IMG/VR virus record: IMGVR_UViG_3300025305_001678
Span: 1 to 24,454 of that record
Reading direction: 5' to 3' (one strand)
DNA from: a virus
DNA length: 24,454 bases
Made by a program: the position numbers and the translations under genes. The number at the start of each line of letters is the position of its first letter. Positions within the stretch are counted from its first letter, which is position 1. The notes beneath the pieces are model-generated. The model was not told where the DNA came from. It did not search any database and was given only the letters and a program-made list of their open reading frames with translations. Shown piece after piece: positions 1 through 7,519 of the stretch.

Positions 1-242
1 TACTCGTTATATGTCATGCGTGACTCATACTCAATTTATATCTAAATATATGTATCTCTATAACTTAAATAGATATGTATCTTAGATTAAGGTTATTACC
101 TATCTAACTATCATTAACTGTTATTCTATCTATTATTTACCCTTATCTAGGCTATTATCTATCCATTCTCCTATCCTGCTAAATAGTTACGGTATTACCT
201 ATCTTTAGTGCCGAAGGGCAAGGGAGCCCCCTGTCTATATGT
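1..242. other. AT-rich non-coding leader upstream of terminase genes
   Basis: No gene is visible in this stretch. It is very AT-rich and carries scattered copies of TATCTA (39-44, 101-106, 127-132, 144-149, 156-161) plus near copies TATCTC (53) and TATCTT (about 78 and 200). An 11-base string, ATTACCTATCT, occurs twice (95-105 and 194-204). The last 35 bases are GC-richer and hold the probable ribosome binding site of the first gene. Its place just before the terminase genes is where packaging (cos/pac) sites or a late promoter often lie, but nothing in the sequence proves either. No tRNA or clear terminator is seen. Confidence 0.6.
39..205. repeat. Dispersed TATCTA iteron-like repeats
   Basis: Five exact TATCTA hexamers and three near matches occur within about 165 bases, together with a duplicated ATTACCTATCT string at 95-105 and 194-204. 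Spacing is irregular (12 to 57 bases), so this is not a regular iteron array. It may be a binding region for the small terminase or a transcription factor, or simply a low-complexity AT-rich spacer. Confidence 0.4.
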
Positions 243-893
243 ATGGACTTACTCTCAGCGTTGAGTTATATTAGGTATATGCCTTATAAGAATGGTAAGT
301 ACACGCAGTCTTTTGCTACTAAGCGATTGAGTATGCTGACTCCTGGTGGTTTGAGGATGAGGATATTGGATGCTATACCTAATTGGGAGAAGTGGAGTCG
401 TATATTGAGGCAGGTATATATATTACTTCCTACGCATGGTGATTTAGACTCTATAGCAGAGGCTTTGGAGAGGGAGCCTAAGTATTTAAAGGAGCTGATT
501 ACCCATAATCCTGATTTCAAGAAATTTTTGAAGTCTTATCATGATTCAGGCGAGTATCCTATCCAGAAAAGTAGGGGTATTCCATTGAAGCATAGTCATT
601 TAGTTGAGCAAGTTGCGAATGAATCGAGTATAGTTGCATTGGTTCGTCTGGAAATGGGTAGCAGGTCTAGTCTTGACCAGAAGATAGTTGATGATGCTGG
701 ATGGTACTTGAACATGAAGCATGATTCGGAGAAGATTCGTCAGTATATTGAAAGCAATACAGGAAAATACAGGAAGAAGCTTGATCTTCATACAGAGAAG
801 GAGTCTGTGGAAACGATTAATGCGGATAGTGGTCTGTTATTGTTTGATCAAAATATAACCCCAGAAGAATTAACAGATGGTTCTAAAGAATAA
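243..893 (+). CDS. Putative terminase small subunit
   Basis: This 216-residue protein lies directly before the large terminase and overlaps it by 17 bases, the usual position of the small subunit, which recognises viral DNA and hands it to the large subunit. Residues about 66-97 (starting GDLDSIAEALEREPKYLKEL) look like the helix-turn-helix region found in small terminases. The rest is charged and mostly helical, with an acidic C-terminus (PEELTDGSKE). The chosen ATG has a purine-rich AAGGGAG 221-227, rather far (15 bases) upstream; an in-frame ATG at 279 would shorten the protein by 12 residues. Assignment rests on position and the HTH-like segment, not on a recognised family signature; a small transcription regulator is the main alternative. 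Confidence 0.6.
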   Translation: MDLLSALSYIRYMPYKNGKYTQSFATKRLSMLTPGGLRMRILDAIPNWEKWSRILRQVYILLPTHGDLDSIAEALEREPKYLKELITHNPDFKKFLKSYHDSGEYPIQKSRGIPLKHSHLVEQVANESSIVALVRLEMGSRSSLDQKIVDDAGWYLNMKHDSEKIRQYIESNTGKYRKKLDLHTEKESVETINADSGLLLFDQNITPEELTDGSKE

Positions 894-2424
894 TGTTGTT
901 GTAAATTATATTCCCTGTCTTTGGCAGAAACGCTTACATAGCGTAAAGGCTAGGGTGAAGTATATATGGGCTGGTAGGAGAGCTGGTAAGGGAAGGGCTG
1001 TTATACAGGAAGCCTTAAGTCTTATAGAGGAAGCATCACTGAAGCCTTTTATTATGAATGGCATTGATATGACTAATACCCTTGTTCCCCCTATTCATGT
1101 ATGGACTGTTGCACCTACTAGGGCACAGATGAGGCAGGTATGGAACGAGATGAAGGCATTTATACCACCACATCTTGTCAAGAGGAGGGTGGCAGGTCAG
1201 GCTGGTGGTCGTGGATCTGGGTGGAAGGAAGATGAACTCTATGTGGAATTAGAACTCAGGGCACCAAATGGAAAGTGGCTGAAGGGAAGGCATAGGAGAA
1301 CTGTATTATGGGAGTTGAAATCTGCTGATAACCCTGAGTCTTTACAGACAGTGGGACTTGATTTTTTACATATAGCAGAAGCACAGGACATTAAGGAGGC
1401 AGCATGGAACAAGGTACGACCTACCCTAAATTCTCCAGGAAGGCTGGGAAGGGCTTGTATAGAAGGCATCCCACCTATTTCCAGGTCGCATTGGTTCTCA
1501 AGGAGGTTCAGGAATGCCGACCAGACTCCTAATTCGTCAGCAGTAGCGATAAAAGCTACGACATTCGACAATCAGTATTTAAGCAAGGATCAGATAGAGG
1601 ATATCCAGAGGGAGAGGGATTTGACTACTGATAATATATGGAGAAGGCACTACTTGGCAGAACAGCCAGAAGGTGCTGGAGGATTTTTCAGTAAAATAAA
1701 TGAGGCAGCTATGGGGGAGGAGACCTCTAGACCTAATGGCGAGAGGCAGTATGTAGCAGGTCTGGACTTAGGTAAGCAGGTTGATCCTACTGTTCTGATC
1801 ATCAAGGACAGGGTAACTAGGCAATCCTTATATGCAGTAGAAATGCTGAAAACAGACTGGGTGCTGCAGAAGGAGACTATAGCTGTAGAATGTGCGAACT
1901 GGAGGGTGCAGGAGGTAAGGATAGACAGCTCAGGCATGGGTGGTGATGTGATATATGATGAATTACTGTCTATGAATGTTCCAGTGGTGGGATTTAAGTT
2001 TACCCAGCAGTCTAAGTACCAATTATTTTTAAACTATGCTATAGCACTGCAAAATCTTACTGTGCAATTTCCTGTTAGTTGGAGTAAACTAGTTAATCAG
2101 CTAGAGGCTGTAGAGGTTAAGCAGTCTGGCTTAGGATATTCTTTTAGCCATACAGATTCATTACATGATGACTGGGTGGATGCAGAATGCCTAGCTTTAA
2201 TGGCTTGTGATCCTGCTATGGTGGATTCTGACATGAAACAGATAATACCTAGTATCAGGACATTTGAACCATTGGGTAGTACCTCATCCAATACGTCTAA
2301 GATTATACAAAGAATAAAAAGGGCGAGAAGAAGAAAGCAAATAGAGGAGGCACAAAGGGAGTTTCCTGATTTGCAGGTTAATGGAGTACCATTAATTCTT
2401 GAGGAGAATATTAAATGGCGATGA
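877..2424 (+). CDS. terL: Terminase large subunit (packaging ATPase/nuclease)
   Basis: This 515-residue protein is the motor that drives DNA into the procapsid and cuts it. Near the N-terminus, residues 32-39 read AGRRAGKG, a Walker A-like loop in which the usual final Ser/Thr is Gly. A Walker B-like strand follows at about 163-169 (FLHIAEA), with the catalytic Glu at 168 but Ala where Asp or Glu often stands. The RNase H-like nuclease is intact: D297 in GLDLGKQVDPTVL, D350 in RIDSSGMGGD, and D431/D432/D435 in HDDWVDAECLALMA. Length is normal for the family. It overlaps the preceding gene by 17 bases and the portal by 10, so it is probably translationally coupled. Functional assignment is firm; only the ATPase motif variants are odd. 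Confidence 0.93.
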   Translation: MVLKNNVVVNYIPCLWQKRLHSVKARVKYIWAGRRAGKGRAVIQEALSLIEEASLKPFIMNGIDMTNTLVPPIHVWTVAPTRAQMRQVWNEMKAFIPPHLVKRRVAGQAGGRGSGWKEDELYVELELRAPNGKWLKGRHRRTVLWELKSADNPESLQTVGLDFLHIAEAQDIKEAAWNKVRPTLNSPGRLGRACIEGIPPISRSHWFSRRFRNADQTPNSSAVAIKATTFDNQYLSKDQIEDIQRERDLTTDNIWRRHYLAEQPEGAGGFFSKINEAAMGEETSRPNGERQYVAGLDLGKQVDPTVLIIKDRVTRQSLYAVEMLKTDWVLQKETIAVECANWRVQEVRIDSSGMGGDVIYDELLSMNVPVVGFKFTQQSKYQLFLNYAIALQNLTVQFPVSWSKLVNQLEAVEVKQSGLGYSFSHTDSLHDDWVDAECLALMACDPAMVDSDMKQIIPSIRTFEPLGSTSSNTSKIIQRIKRARRRKQIEEAQREFPDLQVNGVPLILEENIKWR

Positions 2425-4331
2425 GCAGTACAGAGATAGAGAACTCTGCAGAAGAAACGGCTGGTCTGCTTTCTGCATCACCAGAAGATGAGCCAGAATT
2501 ATCCTTACAATGGATAATGGCACAGCTATCGCAGGAAGGAGCTATATCAACTTTCCGAAATTTTTACAAAAACTGTCAGGAAGCTGATGAGTTTTATATA
2601 GGTGATTTTGACTTCTCTGTTCCTGAAGGTGGAAATCAGGTAAAGCTTGGAACATTCCATTCTATTATTGAAACATTGGTTTCCCATGCCAGTCCTAAAT
2701 TTATTGATATATCAGTTCCCCCACCTGGTCCTAGAGGTCAGGTTAGGTCAGAGCTTATAGAAAAGTTTTTGCAGGGTGCTCACCACATGATCCAGCAAAA
2801 CACCCCAGTACAGAGGGAAATCGTAAAGCATCAGGGCTTATATGGAGTTGCGTGGGCTAAATATGAATTTGCAGGACATTTATGGAGTGATTTTCCAGAC
2901 CAGTCTAATGGGGAGACGGAATCTGAATACAAGGAAAAAATACAGGAGATTATTAATCGAAGAAAGTTTACCTTCCCGATTATTTCAGAAGTAATTAATC
3001 CCCAAGAATGTGTATGGGATGTAGCATCTACAAGTCCAAGATGGGTAATTAAGTTTTGTGATATGGAAGCTTCTTGGGTAGCTGCACACTTCCCTCAATG
3101 GGTAGGCAAGACAAACGGCATTGTAGAATTTCTTGAAGTATGGACATCCACTCATGTAGCTTATGTGGGGGATAAAAAATGGGCTATGAAGCCTAGAAAA
3201 CATACTTATGGAAGAATACCTTTTGTTAAGTATTATCCACAAATGGGGGTAAAGACCATAGGCAGGAAACCTGAACACTTATATAGGGGTATAGGACATG
3301 GTAACTTTGGTATGCTGAGGGCAGAATCAAGGTTAGCATCACAATACTTGGATATAGTAGGCAGGAATGCTTGGGCTAATCTTTCATTCAGGGGACCTAG
3401 AGGACTAACCGAAGAAGTTATGTCTGAATACTCACAAGAGCCAGGAGCCAGGAATTATATTCCAACTAATATAGAGATAGTGTCAGATCCTGTGGCAGAA
3501 GCTCCACAGAGCATATTGATTGCCATGCAGACAATTAAGGGTGCTATAGAAGCTAATACTGTTCCTGCAGTAACTAGGGGAGAAAGACCAGTAGGTGCTG
3601 CTAGTGGTTATCATACTGCTGTTTTGGCAGGTATAGCCAGTCTTAACTTTAGTGCAGTAATAGATGCCACTGAACGTGGTATGCAGGAAGCCAATGAAAT
3701 ATTATTAAAGATTGTAGAAAATGTTATAAATGACGAGGTTACTGTATTCGGCAAAACTGAGTCAGGAGATCTTGATGCTAAGTTAAAACCCAACGATATT
3801 CGTGGACATCATGTCAGCTTGGTAAGGCTAAGCAGTGTGAGTCCAGAAGAACAGGAAAGGAAGTTAAGCTTGTGGAGGGATACGTGGAGAGCTGGTTTTG
3901 TGGATTGGGGTACAGCTCTTAGAAGTGCTGGAGTAAGTAATCCGTTAGAGGTAATAGGTAACAGGATAGCTGAGGATTTCTTCAATATACCTGAAATAAG
4001 AATGTTATTTGCCCAGATTGCAGCAGAAAAACTGCCACAGTTATCTCAGGCTATACAGGCAGCAACTGGTGCTACGGGGAATAGTGCAGAGGAGATAGCC
4101 AAAAATGTAATGAATACTCAGGGTGGTATGCAATTACCTAATACTGGAAACTTTCAGCAGGGCAATCAGGCAGGAGCAGGAGCACCTGCAGGGAACCAGA
4201 CCAGACCAGTAATGCCTGGAAGCGTGGAAGAACAAAATTTAATAGGCAGACAAATGGCAGGTCCTAGATCTGGACCTAGAAGAACAACAGCAGGAGCAGA
4301 TTTAGCTCCAGGAGGGGGAGCTTATGGCTAA
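2415..4331 (+). CDS. Portal protein
   Basis: This 638-residue protein follows the large terminase with a 10-base overlap and has GAGGAG (2401-2406) as ribosome binding site. Its place, size and composition fit the portal of podovirus-like phages, the dodecameric ring at one capsid vertex through which DNA is packaged and ejected. Features seen: an acidic N-terminus, a Trp/Tyr-rich body (for example PQECVWDVASTSPRWVIKF), a long helical stretch after ERPVGAASGYHTAVLAG (about residues 390-440, the likely stem and crown), and a low-complexity C-terminus rich in Gly, Gln, Ala and Pro (about 565-638). That tail may be disordered in the head interior. No enzyme motif is visible. The call relies on synteny and overall character rather than a short diagnostic motif. 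Confidence 0.8.
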   Translation: MAMSSTEIENSAEETAGLLSASPEDEPELSLQWIMAQLSQEGAISTFRNFYKNCQEADEFYIGDFDFSVPEGGNQVKLGTFHSIIETLVSHASPKFIDISVPPPGPRGQVRSELIEKFLQGAHHMIQQNTPVQREIVKHQGLYGVAWAKYEFAGHLWSDFPDQSNGETESEYKEKIQEIINRRKFTFPIISEVINPQECVWDVASTSPRWVIKFCDMEASWVAAHFPQWVGKTNGIVEFLEVWTSTHVAYVGDKKWAMKPRKHTYGRIPFVKYYPQMGVKTIGRKPEHLYRGIGHGNFGMLRAESRLASQYLDIVGRNAWANLSFRGPRGLTEEVMSEYSQEPGARNYIPTNIEIVSDPVAEAPQSILIAMQTIKGAIEANTVPAVTRGERPVGAASGYHTAVLAGIASLNFSAVIDATERGMQEANEILLKIVENVINDEVTVFGKTESGDLDAKLKPNDIRGHHVSLVRLSSVSPEEQERKLSLWRDTWRAGFVDWGTALRSAGVSNPLEVIGNRIAEDFFNIPEIRMLFAQIAAEKLPQLSQAIQAATGATGNSAEEIAKNVMNTQGGMQLPNTGNFQQGNQAGAGAPAGNQTRPVMPGSVEEQNLIGRQMAGPRSGPRRTTAGADLAPGGGAYG

Positions 4332-4542
4332 ACCTAAACAGACAGTGGTAAATATGGGTTTAAGTAATTTTATGGATTATGCTACCTTAGCATTTAAGGC
4401 AGTAGAGGAAAAATATCAGGATTTAGATATTCCCGAAGTTAAGGTTAAGGAGACTAGACCTAAACTTAGTTTTCCATATACTAAATATAAAGAACCTACT
4501 AGTCCAGAAAAACCTATTAGTCCATTTGAAGGAGTGAGGTAA
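4324..4542 (+). CDS. Small hypothetical protein
   Basis: I do not recognise this 72-residue protein. It starts inside the last codons of the portal gene (8-base overlap), has a strong Shine-Dalgarno tract (GGAGGGGGAG, 4311-4320), and ends directly against the next start codon, so it is very likely translated as part of the operon. The first half is probably helical (FMDYATLAFKAVEEKYQDLD). The second half is rich in Lys, Pro and Ser/Thr (KLSFPYTKYKEPTSPEKPIS) and probably extended. The tight packing suggests a minor virion or assembly factor acting with the portal or with the long protein downstream, but no function can be assigned. Confidence 0.7.
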   Translation: MAKPKQTVVNMGLSNFMDYATLAFKAVEEKYQDLDIPEVKVKETRPKLSFPYTKYKEPTSPEKPISPFEGVR

Positions 4543-7518
4543 ATGGTTAGTTATAATAATTATGGAATGACTCCATTTATGGTTGGTCCATCTGGTAAAA
4601 GTATGGAAGAAGAAATGGAACGAGTTATGCAAAGAACTCAAGCAGCACCCCCTCGTCAGACTTCACAACAAGCTTTATATGGAATGCCAGATCTTGCTCA
4701 ATCTTGGGCGAATATATCTACTCCATTTAAAACTCCTACTAGTTTACAAGTTCCTAGTGGAATGCCTACTGTTAAAGGTTGGGAAGGTATAACACAACAG
4801 CAAGATGAAAGAGCACGACAGCAAGAGATAGCAGGTAGACAAGAACAGGTAGTACTACCACCTACACCTACACCTACACCTATACCTAAACCTACAACTA
4901 CTGGTGCAGGATCACGAAATATCGAAAGACAAAGAAGTAGTATGAATTTTCAAGCAGCACAGAGTATTGACAGTAATATAAAAGATATGATTTCTTTCTT
5001 GCAAGTTCCAGGAAAATTTCCTACTCCTTTAGAAGCAGCAGCAAAAGTAAAAGGACTTGGTTGGATGGGAAATATACCTCTTATGGGACAAGGTGAGACA
5101 TCAGTAGAAGAAGTACTTCAAGAAGCTAATATAAATTATAGTAAATATCAAGATGCTCTTATAAATAATAAAGTAGATACATTATTAGAGATAGAACAAG
5201 ACCTAGTAAAATTTGCACAAGTTATGGGAGAAGAAAAAAATATAGAGGCTCCAGATATAGCTAGATTTGGAGACCTAGCAAATAAAAATAGAATGGTTGT
5301 AGGAGATATAGAGCAAAACCTAAAAGCTATTGTAGGAGAAGAAGCTGCAGATCAAGCTGATACTACTAGAGGTGAAGATCCATTTACTGAGGAAGATAGG
5401 ACTAGGATCAATAGATATATAGATCTACTTAATGTGGTTGGTCCAGAGGACATTATCCCTACAATACCAGGAGATTTAATTAAAAGTTATTATAATTTTG
5501 GAACTGGAGGATGGGAAATGACTCCTGAAAGCAAACAAATTACAGAAATGTTTGCAGAGCTTCAGGATGCGAAAATAGTATCTGGAAGAATGGAACTGGA
5601 ACAAGAAACTCTAGGAGAACGTGAACAGTCTATGGCAGAACTTACAGCAGGTTTTCAAGAAGAAAGGCAACGCCTAACTCAGGAACATGAAAGAAGTATG
5701 CTGGATATACAACAAGAACAGGAAATGGATCTTGTGCGAGAGCAAGGAAGAATAGGTATGGAGCAGTTGCAGGAACAGTTAGCTATTGAAAGAGGAAAAT
5801 TAGATTTGGAAAGAGAAAGAGCAGGAACTGAAGCATATAGAGCTAAAGGAGAATTTGTATTAGGCTGGGGTCAGTTAGAACAGCAAGGCTATGAAACTTA
5901 TATACAAGATCATCTTGCCCATGTCAAGATGGCACAGGAAGATAAAAATTTAAGATATTCTACTGAGCAACAAGAGCAGTTAGCTAGGATAACTGGTCAA
6001 GATCAAGAAGATATAGCTTCTATATATGCAGATGCACAAACATTTGTTGCTAGAGAAAATGGAAGAACTCAAAAGGAAGTGGCTGAGATAAATAAAATGT
6101 CTGCTGTAGAAGTTGCTAAGCAGAATAAGTATAGTGCTACTTCAGTTGCTGATATCCAAAGGAAAATGCAGGAGTATATAGCAGAACAAACAAACTTAAC
6201 TGCAGAGGAAGTAGCTAGTATACAGACAGAAGGACAAAAATCTATTGCTGTAACTCAAACAGAAGCAGAAAAACAAATGGTCCTTGATAATAATATAAAT
6301 AATCTAGCTATAGCAACTATGACTACCCAGACTGAAGCTGAAATTGCTGAATTATCTACGGATGCTCAAATAGATATTGCAGGGAAGAATAATTTAACTC
6401 ATGTTCAAGTGGCTACAATCACTTCATCTGCTACTGTGGAGGCTGCAGAAAAAACTGGTTTAAGCACTCAGGAAGTTGAGAAAATAAAGGGTCAGTATAA
6501 TTTAGCTATAGCAAATGCCACTGGGTTGGATCAGAAAACAATAGCAAATATACAGGCTACGAATGCTCAGATTATTGCTAACATCCAAGCTGGGGTTGCT
6601 TTAACTGAAGCAGATATTCAAGGAAGAATAGCAGAACAGCAGATAGCAGAAGGAAGATATGCTACTGATATACAACAGCAAATAGCTGGTATTCAGGCAG
6701 GTGTAGCAGGAGCTCAAACTCAGGCACAAAGGGAGATAGCAGAATTACAAAGACAGGCTCAGGAATATACAGCTAGAACACAAGGTTTATCTTCAGAGGA
6801 AGTAGCACGAATACAAGCACAGGGAGGACTAGGGGTTGCACAGGCACAGGCTAATCCTTTCGGCTTAACTACTCAGCAATATTTAGATCTTCAAGGACAA
6901 CAGGCTAGGGGTGGTTTAACTCCAGAACAAAGACTTGCAGAGTTAGCTTTGCAGACTACTGGTGGATTAACTCCTGAACAGCAGTTACAACAAACTCAAA
7001 TACAAACTGCAGGTCCTAGAGCAGGATTAGGAGTAGAGCAATATATAGATTTACAGGAATCTCTTGCCAGAGGTGGTTTAACACCAGACCAGCAAATTCA
7101 ACTATATCAGGCACAGCAACAAGCACAGGGAGCTGCTACTAGGGGTGGCTTATCACCAGAGCAATATATGGGATTACAGGAATCTGTAGCTAGAGGTGGG
7201 TTAACGCCTGAGCAAAGATTGACTGAACAACAGCAAGGACAACAGGTTCAGAGCTTAACATCATTATTAACATTATTATCTAATCCTAGTGCATTAGGTG
7301 CATTGTCTGGATTAATTACAGGTCAAACTCCGTTTGGCGAATCAATACCTAGTGCTGCAGCCTTACAGGGCAGGTCTAATGAGTTCTTAGACTTTCTGCA
7401 AGGTGCTTTTGGAGCTTTAGGTGTAACTCCTTCAGCATTGGTTAACTTAATACAGGGTGTAACTCCAGGTGGAGTAACTAGTCCTTTTGGAGCTTTAGGA
7501 GGAGCAGTAGCTTACTAA
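4543..7518 (+). CDS. Long Gln-rich repeat protein, putative internal virion protein
   Basis: A 991-residue protein with no recognised enzyme domain. Ribosome binding site GGAGTGAGG lies at 4531-4539. An N-terminal low-complexity part contains a Pro/Thr tract (about 107-120, PTPTPTPIPKP). Residues about 330-450 are strongly charged and heptad-like (for example QERQRLTQEHERSMLDIQQE), indicating a long coiled coil. From about 480 to 770 a degenerate 20-25 residue unit recurs with the core (L)xxxxVAxIQ, as in NLTAEEVASIQ and GLSSEEVARIQ. The C-terminal part has five GGL(T/S)P(E/D)Q units (first Gly at residues 790, 807, 844, 868 and 885). The end is Gly/Leu-rich and could associate with membrane. 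A fibrous internal or ejected protein is the best guess; an unusual tape-measure-like or core protein is the alternative. Confidence 0.6.
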   Translation: MVSYNNYGMTPFMVGPSGKSMEEEMERVMQRTQAAPPRQTSQQALYGMPDLAQSWANISTPFKTPTSLQVPSGMPTVKGWEGITQQQDERARQQEIAGRQEQVVLPPTPTPTPIPKPTTTGAGSRNIERQRSSMNFQAAQSIDSNIKDMISFLQVPGKFPTPLEAAAKVKGLGWMGNIPLMGQGETSVEEVLQEANINYSKYQDALINNKVDTLLEIEQDLVKFAQVMGEEKNIEAPDIARFGDLANKNRMVVGDIEQNLKAIVGEEAADQADTTRGEDPFTEEDRTRINRYIDLLNVVGPEDIIPTIPGDLIKSYYNFGTGGWEMTPESKQITEMFAELQDAKIVSGRMELEQETLGEREQSMAELTAGFQEERQRLTQEHERSMLDIQQEQEMDLVREQGRIGMEQLQEQLAIERGKLDLERERAGTEAYRAKGEFVLGWGQLEQQGYETYIQDHLAHVKMAQEDKNLRYSTEQQEQLARITGQDQEDIASIYADAQTFVARENGRTQKEVAEINKMSAVEVAKQNKYSATSVADIQRKMQEYIAEQTNLTAEEVASIQTEGQKSIAVTQTEAEKQMVLDNNINNLAIATMTTQTEAEIAELSTDAQIDIAGKNNLTHVQVATITSSATVEAAEKTGLSTQEVEKIKGQYNLAIANATGLDQKTIANIQATNAQIIANIQAGVALTEADIQGRIAEQQIAEGRYATDIQQQIAGIQAGVAGAQTQAQREIAELQRQAQEYTARTQGLSSEEVARIQAQGGLGVAQAQANPFGLTTQQYLDLQGQQARGGLTPEQRLAELALQTTGGLTPEQQLQQTQIQTAGPRAGLGVEQYIDLQESLARGGLTPDQQIQLYQAQQQAQGAATRGGLSPEQYMGLQESVARGGLTPEQRLTEQQQGQQVQSLTSLLTLLSNPSALGALSGLITGQTPFGESIPSAAALQGRSNEFLDFLQGAFGALGVTPSALVNLIQGVTPGGVTSPFGALGGAVAY
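4861..4896 (+). repeat. Hexanucleotide repeat encoding Pro-Thr tract
   Basis: Six consecutive copies of a CCTANA hexamer (four CCTACA, one CCTATA, one CCTAAA) encode the alternating Pro-Thr/Ile/Lys linker of the 991-residue protein. Such in-frame six-base repeats can change copy number without breaking the reading frame, so linker length may vary among relatives. Confidence 0.8.
6847..7230 (+). repeat. GGLTPEQ repeat region within coding sequence
   Basis: This part of the 991-residue protein encodes five GGL(T/S)P(E/D)Q heptapeptides and three related EQY(I/M/L)xLQ(E/G) blocks, alternating about every 17-37 residues. The DNA copies differ at silent positions (for example TTAACTCCA, TTAACACCA, TTAACGCCT), so the repeat is old and kept at protein level rather than a recent slippage product. 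Confidence 0.75.
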
Positions 7519-7519
7519 T

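Noticed and set aside
216-229. Hairpin GGGC...GCCC that could mask the first ribosome binding site
   Set aside because: Only four base pairs with a six-base loop; too weak to claim regulation.
6847-7230. CRISPR-like array from regularly spaced repeats
   Set aside because: The repeats are protein-level (GGLTPEQ) inside an open reading frame, vary at silent sites and lack constant repeat and spacer lengths.
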